A DNA stretch of 64,000 bases from Isoetes taiwanensis (Eukaryota; Streptophyta; Lycopodiopsida; Isoetales; Isoetaceae). Every line of letters begins with the position of its first letter. Position 1 is the stretch's first letter. This document shows positions 36,668 through 48,029 of the stretch, one piece after another. The stretch lies in the NCBI GenBank assembly GCA_021234155.1, contig JAJEKV010000034.1, positions 3,585,491 to 3,649,490 on the forward strand, written 5' to 3'. Position numbers and translations under genes: made by a program. The notes below the pieces were generated by a model that saw only the letters and a list, made by a program, of their open reading frames with translations, was not told the DNA's origin and ran no database searches.

Positions 36668-39600
36668 TTGAGAGTCAGTCTGTGGAATGCACATGGACTA
36701 ACTCAAGCCAAGCTAAATGCAACAGCTGAAACATGGAAACATCAAGATCTTTTATGTATCACTGAAACATGGTTACATCAGTGTCGTCTTCCTCCAGACT
36801 TGTACGGTTTTGTTCTTCTGGATCAAGTCTGGAATGAGAAAACAATGGGAGCAGGACGAGGCTTTGGAGGCATTGCCATCTACAGAAGAGCTAGCACCTC
36901 TTACGAAGTTCAAGTGATAAGAAAGGACCCGAACAATCAATATATATGGATCCGCATGTATGGAAGTTGGGGGCAAATATTTCTGGCAGCATGCTATTTT
37001 GCACCAGAGAATTCACATATATACAATAGGCATGATATGGATAGGGAAAACCCGTTTGGGAATTTGTGCTCTGACATTTTAGAATATGCATCACAGGGTG
37101 AAGTATTGTTAGCAGGAGATTTCAATGGGCGTACAGGCAGCCAACAAGCAAAGGCTTTTGATGATCTAACTAATGTTTATCTGGATGAAATGGAAAACAC
37201 CGTGTATGATAGAAAATCAGCAGATCTGATTTCTAATGAGATGGGCCAGAAGCTACTTGAGCTTAGTACAATATGCCAATTGAAAATCCTGAATGGAATC
37301 AGCCCGTTCCAAGCATCTGGTAAGTTCACATATCAGAACCATGCAGGAGCTAGTGTCATTGACTACCTCTTTGCCAGAAACATTGGCAGCATTGTAGATT
37401 TCTCTGTTGGTGAGCATCTCCCTGAATCGGATCATGCCCCTCTACATCTAGTGCTTAAAGCACATGAAAAATCTAAACAGCAAGCATCCCGTTTCCATCC
37501 CAGGTTGAAAGTGGATTACAAACACCACATAGCATACAAAAATCATGTAGAAGAGCAGCTTGCTGGAGTTACATGGTCGGGAGACCTAGAAACCGATGCA
37601 AGGAAGTTTCAAGAGCTTGTGTTCACTGCAGCAGCAAAGGTTTTTGGTCGTACAAGAAAATATGGCAGAGGAAAACCATGCAATTCGTGGTGGGACAGGG
37701 AATGCCAAGAGGCCAGGAATAGCTTACAACAGAATTGTATCTATAAACCCAAGTGGTACAGAAGTCTCATCAAGAACAAAAAGCGGGCCTTTTATGTTCA
37801 AAGACAATCAGAACTATCGGAACAGCTAAGTAGGCATCCCAAAAGTTTCTGGAACACCTTAAAAGGTAACTCACCTCAACCAGTATTGGAAAATGAGGCA
37901 CTTATTGAACTAGTCAGATCCATCTATGAAATAGGTGCGAATAGCATGCCAAAACTGGCTCCAACTGAAGGTCTTTTTACTTTAGCAGAGGTGCAAGAAT
38001 GCCTATCAAACAACAAAGCTCATGATGCAGATGGCCTCTGTGTAGAGCTCTTTAAGTGGAGTGGAGACAACACTCTGAAAATTCTGACAGATCTCCTAAA
38101 TAAGAGTCTCATTCAAGGGCTGCCAACCAGTTGGAGGATCAACCGGGTACATCCCATTCATAAGGGAGGAGACAAGACACATGCAGGTAATTACAGAACC
38201 ATTCTCATAGGAAGTGTGTTCTCTAAATTACTAGGCAGCCTTCTTGAAAGTAAATTGAGCTCATGGGCTGAACATGAGAAGGTTCGCTCACCATATCAGG
38301 CTGGTTTCAGAAATCAGCATAGTACTCTAGACCATGTACTCACGCTTAGAGCACTGATAGAAAAGGCAAAGGCTCCCAATGCTTCGCTGTTTTTAGCATT
38401 CATTGATTTCACAAAGGCATTTGATACGGTCCAACGAAATGAGCTTGGAGATAGGCTGGTCCGAATTGGCGTCCCACAGGAACTTAGGCGGTCTCACAGC
38501 TATATGCAGAGGTACTAATCAGAGTATCATGGGATGTGGATACAGAAATAAGAAGCACAATTGGGGTTCGCCAAGGCTGCCCTCTATCTCCAACCCTGTT
38601 TGGAATCTTCATAGACGAGCTTGATGACTGGTTGAGAGCCAGATCACTCGTAGGAACCAAGCTGAGCACATATGTAGTGCAACTTCTCCTATATGCGGAC
38701 GATGTGGTCTTGACTGCGAACAAGAGGACCACATTACAGGAACATCTAAACAATCTGGAGCTATTTTGTGAGGACAAAAAGATGAAGGTAAATCTTTCAA
38801 AGTCCAAAATTATGGTATTTGGCACCCGAGATAGACCAGTATTCACATATAAGGGACAGATTTTAGAGACCGTTGAGTCCTATAAATATCTGGGAATTGA
38901 CATCATGTCTAACTACAGCTGGAAAAATTGCATAAACAGGAGAGCCTCGGGAGGAAAAACTGCCTTATACAGCATGTTGGCGAAGTGTAACAAAGCTTCT
39001 CTTACTGACTGGAGCTTGAGGAAAATTTTATTCAAAACTTTGGTCCAAACTATAGTGCTGTATGGTGTCCCCATCTGGGGAGGAGGTATCTCATCTAGGA
39101 TGTGGAGGCAAATCGAAGCAGTACAAAAGCTATTCCTGAAAGAAGAATTAGGAATCAAATCACAGATCCCATATGCTATAATGCTGGCAGAAGTAGGAAT
39201 GTTTCCACTTGAACTGGAAGGATTATACCAGGCAATCAATTTCTATAATAGGGTCCAGGCGCAAGACACTATGCGGCTATCCCATCAAGCAATGGTAACT
39301 TCAGATTGGTGTAGAGGCTTGCAGGCATGGGCAATCAGATGGGGCGTTGGCAGTACATGGCCGCTTGAAAAGCAAGATGTCCGGGTCATGCTCGAAAAGG
39401 CAGCAGTGGATAAGCTCTGGGCTAATCCGGGGAAAAGGATGTTGGAATATCGGATAAATGTTAACCATATGATCACATATGAGAGCCAATTATATCTGAA
39501 GGCAAATATATCCAAGATACAAAGGAGACTTATTGCCAGGTACAGGGCAGGGTCACACAGGCTGGAAATTGAAATTGGCAGATGGGCAAAAATTTCAGTG

Positions 39601-39807
39601 GAAGATCGGACATGTAAATTGTGCAGAACAGGACAGGTTGAGGATGAGCGACATGTTTTCTTAGTGTGCTCGGAATATGCATATATTAGACAACACTTTG
39701 GGATACAGGCACTAGACGTTTATTCTTTGTTAATGCTACCGCCAATGGCATTAGGTCCCTATATAAGGGCGGTGGATGCACACCGTGCCTTGATGCTGAG
39801 ATTATAA
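36668..39807 (+). pseudogene. Nearly intact LINE ORF2 with a single frameshift
   Basis: Open from TTG 36668 (no in-frame ATG at the start; the ATG at 36658 hits TGA within five codons). The endonuclease has WNAHGL, ITETWL, GDFNGR and SDHAPL. RT motifs are QAGFRNQHST, FIDFTKAFDTV, QGCPLSPTLFG and LLYADDVVL. A CKLCRTGQVEDERHVFLVC zinc-knuckle-like motif sits near the C-terminus. The only break is a one-base loss near 38488-38492, shifting from the frame of 36668-38518 to that of 38536-39807. One lesion in over 1000 codons implies recent mobility. The LINE at 381-3190 is an old relative. Confidence 0.9.
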
Positions 39808-39890
39808 ACTTTTGTTCATGTGCTCCATGGCCTCTCGAGGCCCAAGTGAGCAATAGACATAATAATAATAATAATAATAATAATAATTAT
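39808..39890 (+). repeat. LINE 3' end with (TAA)n microsatellite tail
   Basis: A short 3' UTR (GCTCCATGGCCTCTCGAGGCC) is followed by about nine ATA/TAA units at 39860-39888. Some non-L1 LINE clades end in such simple repeats instead of poly(A). Confidence 0.85.
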
Positions 39891-40918
39891 GAGAGATGTC
39901 TTATAATATAAGACATGTCTTATAAATTTGCTTTTCCGCTACTCATCAATCTCTCCGTTTGCATATCTAGCAGCATGCAATACATTCGTTCCTTATCTGA
40001 AATGCCTATCTAGCCGCATGAAATACATTCCTTCCAGCAAATATGGCATGATGATCCAGCAGATATGGCATGATGATGAAGATGACTTGGGACAGAACCT
40101 TCCAAGTGGCTGTATCTTTCAATTTTCGGCCATAAAAGCCCATACAAAATCCGTGTTCAGAATATCGTCTGGAGTATGATCAGCACTGAAGATTCTGGGC
40201 TTTTTCATAATTCATTTGCTGCAGACAGATCTAAAGAACATGTGGATTTTGTGCAGAATGCTTTCACTTTGTACTCAATCTCTCCAAAAAGACTCCGCGC
40301 CTGGGAAGTGTAATAAGGAAGCTTGAGCACATATGATTTGCTGGAGGAAGAATTGGGGCTGCATTTTTTGCCCTTGATATGGCGTGGCAGAGGCGGAAGC
40401 TGGGCAAATCGGACAGAGGAAGAGACTTTACAAGACACAAATCCGACAAGACGTTGCATGCAAATCCGACAGAGGAAGAGACTTTAGAACATGAAGGATT
40501 CACCAAATTGAATAAATGAAGCATCAAACGAAAAAGAAAAAGGAGGAGAATACGATTAAAACAAGCGAAGAAGAAGCAAATTTTTACCTGGTAAGATCAT
40601 TTGCGAACGTTAGAGCTCTGAGAGGAAACAAAAGGCCATCGGATTTTGTGTTACAGTCCGATAAATTCCTCTTCAACCTCATTTTTACGAGCCCCAAAAT
40701 TTTCGGCGAAGAAGCCTTGCTATTGGATAAGATTTGCTGTCTTATTTTCTGGCGGGGGATTTCCCCCCGGAAGAAAATGGGACTCCAAAGTTGTACGGCA
40801 GGCAGATGCGACATGTCTTAAAAATTTGTGTGGAAAAACTAAGGTGTCTTAGATGATTATGTGGCCCAATCACATCTTCACAAATTTAAGACAGGAGTGC
40901 CGTGGAAAAAGGGCCTTA

Positions 40919-40933
40919 TTCTTCCTTTCTGTA

Positions 40934-40966
<33 letters not shown>

Positions 40967-42640
40967 TGGTTCCAGAAGCCGGCCACATTATTGTAGGAAG
41001 GCGGCGACAGGTCTTGTGGAGGCGGCCAGGCCTTTGCCGGAAGCCATAGCTGCAGTTGCATATTTGGCCATAGCCATAGCCAGACTTGCAGTTTTCCTGC
41101 GCATGTTCTAGATTTGGAAAGCACAGCAGTTAGGCAGAAATGAGGTTTTCACAGAAGAAAACCCAGGGCCCAATCTTGTTAAATCCGACAGATTTGTCAT
41201 TGAGCAGTGGAGAAGGGTCGATTTGCAGCCAAGGCTAGACTGTTGTTGTTGCTCTATGTTCTATCTTCTGGTGAAACACAAAGGTTCAATTCCTCTGAAG
41301 AAATACAAGCAACAAGGGTTTGCTGTGAAAAGTTCAGTATGTTTGTTATACGGGCAGGCATCTTGGAAACAGCCACAGCGCACTGCTGCTGGATTTGCCA
41401 TCATTGTAGCCAAATGACTGCCAGATTTGCCGTCGCTGTAGCCATGGCTGAAATAGGGTTGAAACAGGGTAAGTTCCATGAATTAACCTTCATGCTTCAC
41501 TGGATCTTAAGTCAAGCGCTTTCATGCTTCACCGGATTTGGAAAGCCATGTTCTGGCCTCAATGCAGTGCAGCGCCATCGCTATAGCTAGAGTAGGTATG
41601 AAACTACGAAACACGGCTCCATAGCTGGAGCACAAGGCAGACTGGCAAAGTTTAGTATGTTTGTTACGTTGTACGCTTGATGTGAGAATGATAACCATTG
41701 GATTTATGTTTTTAAATGCCTCCTTGCAAATCGGGTCAAACATGGGGTTGTTTGACCCCATCTTGATTTGCATGGGACGGATCACAGGGACTGCCATAGA
41801 ATATCCTGCGGGATATTGCATGATCTAATGGTCGCAAAAAATTGTGAGACACCCCAAATGATAATACATACAATGCATTTGCCGTGAGCGATTTTTAACT
41901 CATTGTTTTGATCAAGTACTTCAACGTGAAATATTTTACCTTCTTGATCGCCACCCTAGGACATTCTAGAGGAGAATGTTACACAAGCCTATGCAGCCTC
42001 TTCGCAACATCTCTTCAGACAGCGGGTGCAGTACTTGATGCAGCTCTGACCTTAATATGATCCAGAATATTGTGCCGCCACAAACTAGGCCATTGATATT
42101 TTTCAAACTATGTGTTAACATCCTGGCAAGAGAATGACCCTAATGAGCTTAATGGATTTGCTTAAGTCATGGACATGGCCTCTAATCTATCTCACAAATG
42201 GCAGGATACAAAGGCTATATTGTACTTTAAGCTCTCATTGAGCTATTATTGTGAGTTTATTTGGAACTCTCTTTCTTTTTCTTTTTGGCATTGGCGCTTG
42301 GCGCCTATTTTCTATGCGTTGACGTAAATCTCCGCATGACTTAATTCGAGGTTTCAACTATCCAGATTGAACCCATGGATACTCCTTCGAAACTCTATTT
42401 GGCTGCTCCAGATTTGGAAAAGGCCAATTATAGCCCTTTTACTGGTCCAGAACTGACACTTTCGGCAGGGGATTGGAGCACTTTGCAGAAACGGATGGAA
42501 TTTTTTGAGATGCAAATTATTGATCTTTCCAAGAAGGCACGTAACTTTGATTTGCTCCAGTAGACAGTAGCAAGCATGATTCCACAGATTGAGGCCCTGA
42601 AGAAGTCCTGGAAACAAGAACCTAACCAGGCCAACCTGGA
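40919..42640. other. Non-genic stretch with poly(T) and coding-like remnant
   Basis: A T-run of about 36 at 40929-40964 may be the poly(A) end of a minus-strand retroposon in the following few hundred bases, but no ORF supports this. Around 42375-42560 a short frame (MDTPSKLYLAAPDLEKANYS...) continues past a stop near 42561 with IPQIEALKKSWKQEPNQ. It resembles a decayed structural ORF of a retroelement, family not recognised. Confidence 0.35.
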
Positions 42641-44500
42641 TGAATTAGAAAATATTAACTCATTAAATATTAAGTTGGAAACCTAACCCTAAACCCCAAT
42701 TCGAATTAAGGACAACCTAGTATTAAAAAGGCTAAAATACTAAATTACTTAATAATAAGTAATTTAGCATTGATACCTGGCCCAAATAGATTGGCCAAGG
42801 CAGACCCGCTCTAACTTTGGGTCACCCAAACTGGGGCTTCCACCCCAATTTTTTCCAATTCGACTTGGAGGACAATTGGAGAAGGAGGAGGAATTTATTC
42901 AATCAGCAGGGCATGGGGAAGCTGAGAGATGGGAGATCTAGCTCAGGTACCGGTTAGTAGGCTTAGTTAGCTTGAGATTCTACTTAAAAACTAACCCTTG
43001 CTTATTAGATGGATGATTAGTCTCTCTATTTTATGTTCTAGATGAGATTATGATGGATGTATCAGATATGAATGCTCTCTTTCTGTTCCTCCTATGTTGT
43101 ATGGGTAAAAGAGGGGTAGATACCTAAAGGCCATCTAAGATTACATATGCTCCTAGCTAGAACCCCTTAAATTCCACTAGATGCGGCCTGTGCACAAGAG
43201 CCCACCGGGCTGTGGATGCTATGATGTGGTTCAGCACCAAATAACAGTCACAATTGGTAAAGTGGAGGTGGAGCATTGCTAAGTGTGGCTACTGGGGATC
43301 CTACATTGTGCTAGACTTATAGTTGGTTACTACGTGTGGGCCGGGTATGGGTCTGACACCTCCTGGCTTGCAGGAAGCATGCCTATATGGACGCCCTAGA
43401 CTCGGTATAGATTTAGGGGGGTAAGTCAAGTACAGATGCATGTGCGCCCAGGTGCACACGTATCCTCTAGCACACCCATGGAACCATTGTAATTATGGAG
43501 GGGATTCATCCCTTTCATGCCTCATCAGACCAAGGAGATGTAACCTATAATAGGGTGACTCCATGAGATTACGTCTCCGGAAGACTATAACCACGTCATA
43601 GTATGATTCAACCTATCTGCAAAGTGTGCATAGGAGGGGCGGATGGAGTGGACTACCCTAGCCATTGTTCTATGCCAGACATCACCATGTTATACCTCTG
43701 TCTGCTGTTATCCGAGGGCCCTGGCTGTCAGTTGATCCCATGAGTCTGAGCCCGTGGTAGAATCCTCATTTATGGTGCATTTCCTTTGTTATGTTGGTAT
43801 TTCGTTGTTATTCGTATTGATGATGACGGGCCACCCCGGTGGCGTATTATTTATTTATATTGTTGCCAGGTACTAACATGTATGTACACTTCCGCTATAT
43901 AGGATTCCCATAGAAGGCATTCCCCTCCCATGGCGACTCCATCACCATAGGAAGGCCCTCCGTCTGACTCAAACTACTTATGATGGCCAAGTGTCCGGGT
44001 GAAGGACATGGAGGTGTCATTCGTCCCACGCCTTCTATGGGAATCTTATAAAGTGGAAACGTACATACATGTTAGCACCTGGCAACAATACCAATAAATA
44101 ATATGGCACCACGAAGGGTGACCCATCATCATCAATACAAGTAACAACAGAATACTAATATAACAAAGGAAATGCACCATAAATGAGGATTCTACCCTGG
44201 GCTCAGACTCATGGGGCCAACTGACAGTCAAGGCCTCAAGATAATAGCAGACATAGATATAACATGGCATTGGCTAGGGTAGTCCACTCCATCCGCCCCT
44301 CTTGTGCACACTTTGCAGATAGGCTGAACCATGCTATGGCGTGATTGTAGCCTTTCGGAGACGCAATCTCATGGAATCACCCTATGAGACTACTCTATAT
44401 CTCCCCGGTCCGATGAGGCAGGTTAGGGATGAGGCAGGTTATATCTTCCCAATCGATATCAAACTTTCGATTATTAACAAGACGATATTAAGACATGGAT
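42640..44500. repeat. Diverged LTR fragments in head-to-head inversion
   Basis: About 43020-43925 is diverged but alignable with the 5' LTR of the chromovirus (46380-47060): GCGGCCTGTGCACAAGAGCCC, GTGTGCATAGGAGGGGCGGATGGAGTGGACTACCCT and the GAGTCTGAGCCC block. The segment 44035-44480 is the reverse complement of about 43500-43925, with about 110 bp between the arms. No gene. Confidence 0.7.
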
Positions 44501-45746
44501 ATTAACATGGAAGTTGGTTGATGTCGATGGTCCTCTACAGGTTACAAGTTTAGAATACACAAAGATAGAAGGAAAAAAAAACTAATGCTGCAAGATAAAT
44601 TGTACACCATATGATCTACATAATGACTTGGAATCAAGAGAATATTCCCATCCCACTATATTAACTACCAACAAAGGTTTGCCCTTTTGGGCGACCCAAA
44701 AACGTTTTGGCAAATAAATGGCTTTGGAAATTTGAAAAAATACTGCAAAAAAGAATACTAAATGCGTTCGCAATATAACCAAAACACATAAGTGCATGGC
44801 TAGATGTGAGGATAAAAATCTTTGCGCCATAAGATCGCGAATAAGGGACAATGCAGCCATGCACTTATCTAATGTGGATGCAATATTTTCTCTTCTGCAA
44901 TTCCTCAATCATGCAGACGCAATAACAAAAAATATTGATGCTTTCTTCAATATCAAAACGTAAGTAAAGAAAGGGAAAAAAAACTCGTTTGCAAGGCTAT
45001 AAAATTGCTCTCTAAATGAATTATACCAATATGCAGAAAATTGGTTTGCGATTATTCCTTTCAATTATTTTTTATTTTCTAACTCAAAATTTTGACCAGT
45101 ACCAAATCTTCGAACCTTTTTTTTGTAAAAAAATTTCTAACTGTAACAAAAACCCTGAACTCACCCTAAACCCAATACTGGTAGTCTCGGCCTGGACCTG
45201 CGATCCAGCAGGGCGATCCAGTATGGTCGATTTTGTGCAGGTGCTTGGGAGATCAAATTACAGTTGTAGGTTTTGATTTTCGTCAGATCTTGATTTCCGA
45301 CATATTTGTAGGGTTGATTTTGTGCAGGTGCTTGGGAGCTCAATTTACTGTCTCTAGTTTTTATTTCCGTTTGTGAGTCGTTGTAGGTGCTTGGGAGCTC
45401 AAATTACGGTTGTATTGAACTCAAATTTTCCAGAGCTCCAGACATCCTGCCATCCATCAGCCCACTGGATTGACTGTTTGGATCTGAGGTAAGAGTAAAT
45501 CGTTGTTGTAAATCACTGTTGTTAAGATTGATTATGAACTACGGTAATTTATAGACTACAGTAATTTATAGAACTACGGTAATTTATGTTGGTTCTGCAT
45601 AATCTGTATGTTTTCATGCACTCTATTATATAAATTGTTGTGCAAATCATTCTCAATACTACCATTTTGCTCAATAAACTTGCTCAATAAACTCTATAAG
45701 TTTTGTTTGTCAGAATAACAATGTGCATTTTTTGGAAATCTGTGAC
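44501..45746. other. Sequence left of the chromovirus, no gene seen
   Basis: AT-rich. The word GGTGCTTGGGAG is repeated three times within 45239-45405. A short triple repeat of ACTAC(A/G)GTAATTTATAG lies at 45538-45590. Nothing coding is supported. Confidence 0.4.
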
Positions 45747-47307
45747 GTTCCAGCATAATATACGATCCGAATACATATATTATACTGCCACGTCACACGT
45801 ACATGTCACGAATGACGTACTTGGGAGCCGTAAAGGGTTGCACCTAAGGGGCAAGAGTTGCACCTAGGGGGGCAACCTCGAATGTTGTGCATATTAAATA
45901 AATATACACAATTATAAACCCCATGGACCCCATTGACAAATGGCAAAGTCCCATTTGGTCAATGTCTAACCTAACCCTAAGGGTTTTTATATAAGGGCTT
46001 TCCCCTTAAACCCTAAACCTTTCTTCTCTTTGCATTTAGGGTGTTCCATGAGCTCCTGGTTCTCTTGAGCCATTCCGGCCAAGCTAAGACCCAAATTCGC
46101 ATTGCCAAAAGCTCTAAAAGCCGCTTTTGCACAAATGTATCTTCGATTAGCGCAGCTCTTCAAAGATGATCAAGCATGGACGCATTCCGAGGATCTGGAG
46201 CAGGTCAAGTGCCAGGTAATTAGTCATTCTGTTGTGCAAAGCCGCCTTTTGGCTAAGCAATGAGCTGGTTTAGCATGTTAGTTCAACCTTAGAGGCCTTA
46301 CAGATCCCGAGATCATAAGCCCTAACAAAGGAACCTAACTCTGGATGTTTAGGTAGATAGATTAGATGTTATTCTTCATTTTAGTTCTGTGATGATGTTG
46401 GTATTTCACTATGTGACCTCCATGTATTGGGAAGGGGGGTAGAGGCCTAAAGCCTGTGTAGCAGATGATCCTAGATAGCCTACTAGTTCCCAATTACATG
46501 CGGCCCGTACGTGAGCCCTGCTGGTTGTGGGTGGTGGGGCTAGACCAAAGGACAAGGAGGAACTTGTCCTTCACCTGATTGACCCCCTCGGTGTGTGTGG
46601 GCCTACCGGGGTCTATGCGGGCTAGGCTTAATGGCTTGTCACTGAGTGTGGGCAAGGCATGAGCTCGACACCTCTTGGGTGATGCATCACCTTCAATGAG
46701 GTTTAAGTCGAATACAGGCAGTGGCCCTCTAGCCACCTGTGATAGGCATGGATGCCTCTGGAGGGGAGGTGACTCTCCTCCCCACCGGGACCGGGGAGAT
46801 GCAACCCAAGAGTAGCCCCTCCGCTATGCACCGTGCAAAGCACGGTCGTCCCAATACCTTTCAACCTACTCGCAAAGTGTGCACGGGAGGGGCGGATGGA
46901 GTGGACTACCCTCACCATAAATTATGCCAGCCAAATCCATTTGCCATGAATTTTGTCTGCAATGACTTCTGGAGGCTTAAGCCGTCAGTTGAACCCCCTT
47001 GAGTCTGAGCTCTGGGTAGGATTCCCCTTTGTTGTTATTGTTCATATTGTTGTATATGTGATGATTATGATGTGTTCACCCTTCGAGGTGATTGTATTGA
47101 TATATTGTTATTATGTGCTCATGTTTATTCACGCCCAGCAGCCTAGGGTCGAATTCGAGGGAGATGGGTGGATGACACATCCACTCTTCCCTTTGCTGGC
47201 TCATTCCAATCGGGAGTGGAGTCGTGGGATGGCCCCCGCCAGCTTGGTCGTCGGGGGGATTCATCGCCGATACGATGTGTGCATCGTATAAGAAGTAGGG
47301 GACATCA
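45747..47307 (+). repeat. 5' LTR of the chromovirus
   Basis: The first ~620 bp match 62459-63080. TATATAAG at 45988-45995 is a good TATA box, followed by CTTAAACCCTAAACC (telo-box-like) at about 46004-46018. CCACGTCA at 45788-45795 is a bZIP-type site. The right end is set by ACATCA just before the primer site. A perfect stem, ATACGATG / CATCGTAT with a TGTG loop, lies at 47270-47289. The left end is defined only by where similarity to the 3' LTR starts, and I see no canonical TG. Confidence 0.8.
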
Positions 47308-47310
47308 TAG

Positions 47311-47322
47311 TGGTATCAGAGC
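47311..47322 (+). promoter_or_regulatory. Primer-binding site, initiator tRNA-Met type
   Basis: TGGTATCAGAGC is complementary to the 3' end of plant initiator tRNA-Met, the usual primer for plant LTR retrotransposons. It starts three bases after the LTR end. Confidence 0.9.
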
Positions 47323-47522
47323 ATGATCTTGGTAGACCAAGATCGAGCACTGACCATTTCCCGTAGGACTAACAATAGACTTCCAGTTTTGGGAATAACC
47401 ACCCAATCATGAACCTCAAAAATTGGGGAAAATTTTTTCCAATCTCTAGTGCAGCAATAGGTTAATGCTAAGTTAGTAGTAAGTTTTAGGAAAAACCTAA
47501 CCAATTTTGGCCAAAAAGAGGT

Positions 47523-47813
47523 GACCCCTCACAGTGGCGCCTGCACCAAATCCGCCATGCCTCGATTTGCTCCCCAAGCAAGACCGTGTGAGTGGTGGAC
47601 CCATGTTGACCTAGATAGATGCACAATTTAGGTAATCTAATAGTGCAGTTCAGCTTATCCCTTAGATTTTAGCTAGTTTTGCATGTTAGAACACCAAGAA
47701 ATTCTTTATAAATTGAAAATTGGACCCAAAAACAGGTGACCCCTCACAAAGTGCGCTCTGCACCAAATCGCCATTCTCGATTGGCCTCCTCACAAGACCG
47801 TGTGAGTGGTGGA
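47523..47813 (+). repeat. Two palindromic leader repeats upstream of the H3 frame
   Basis: Copies at 47523-47597 and 47737-47813 share CCCCTCACA...CACCAAATC...GTGTGAGTGG, 214 bp apart. Each can fold with CTCACA pairing to TGTGAG. Diverged relatives of the three copies at 49391-49858. Confidence 0.75.
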
Positions 47814-47917
47814 TGTTTTTGGCTAAACCAACCTAATATATTCATCATAACTACACTAATATCTCCTAGAATGGCATAATATGGAATTGCAGGTCCAAAC
47901 CCTAAAATCCCCTTACC

Positions 47918-47926
47918 TATAAGTAG
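47918..47926 (+). promoter_or_regulatory. TATA-like box before the H3-like frame
   Basis: TATAAGTAG, followed within 10 bases by TTAGGGTT, an inverted telo-box-like word. It lies 112 bp upstream of the inferred start at 48030. Similar boxes precede the other two frames. Confidence 0.45.
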
Positions 47927-48029
47927 ACAATTAGGGTTCCTCATTTACACTTACCTCCTCCAGCAAACAGCTCCTCGTCCTAGAAGACGATTTCTAGGCG
48001 CCAGGAAGCCGATTCCCTCGATTCAAAAC

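Larger units (their letters stand above)
35784..40918. mobile_element. PIF/Harbinger-like (Tourist-type) element with TTA TSD, split by a LINE
   Basis: GGCCCTTTTTCCACGG at 35787-35802 is exactly mirrored by CCGTGGAAAAAGGGCC at 40900-40915, and both ends are flanked by TTA (35784-35786; 40916-40918). A 3-bp TTA/TAA TSD is the PIF/Harbinger signature. Subterminal TGTCTTA / TAAGACA words repeat in both halves. No transposase was seen, so it is probably non-autonomous. Subtracting the LINE leaves roughly 1.1-1.2 kb. Confidence 0.75.

Noticed and set aside
35820-39920. GACATGTCTTA on both sides as the TSD of the LINE
   Set aside because: The word is part of repeated subterminal sequence of the surrounding PIF/Harbinger-like element and occurs again near 40810, so it does not mark the LINE boundary.
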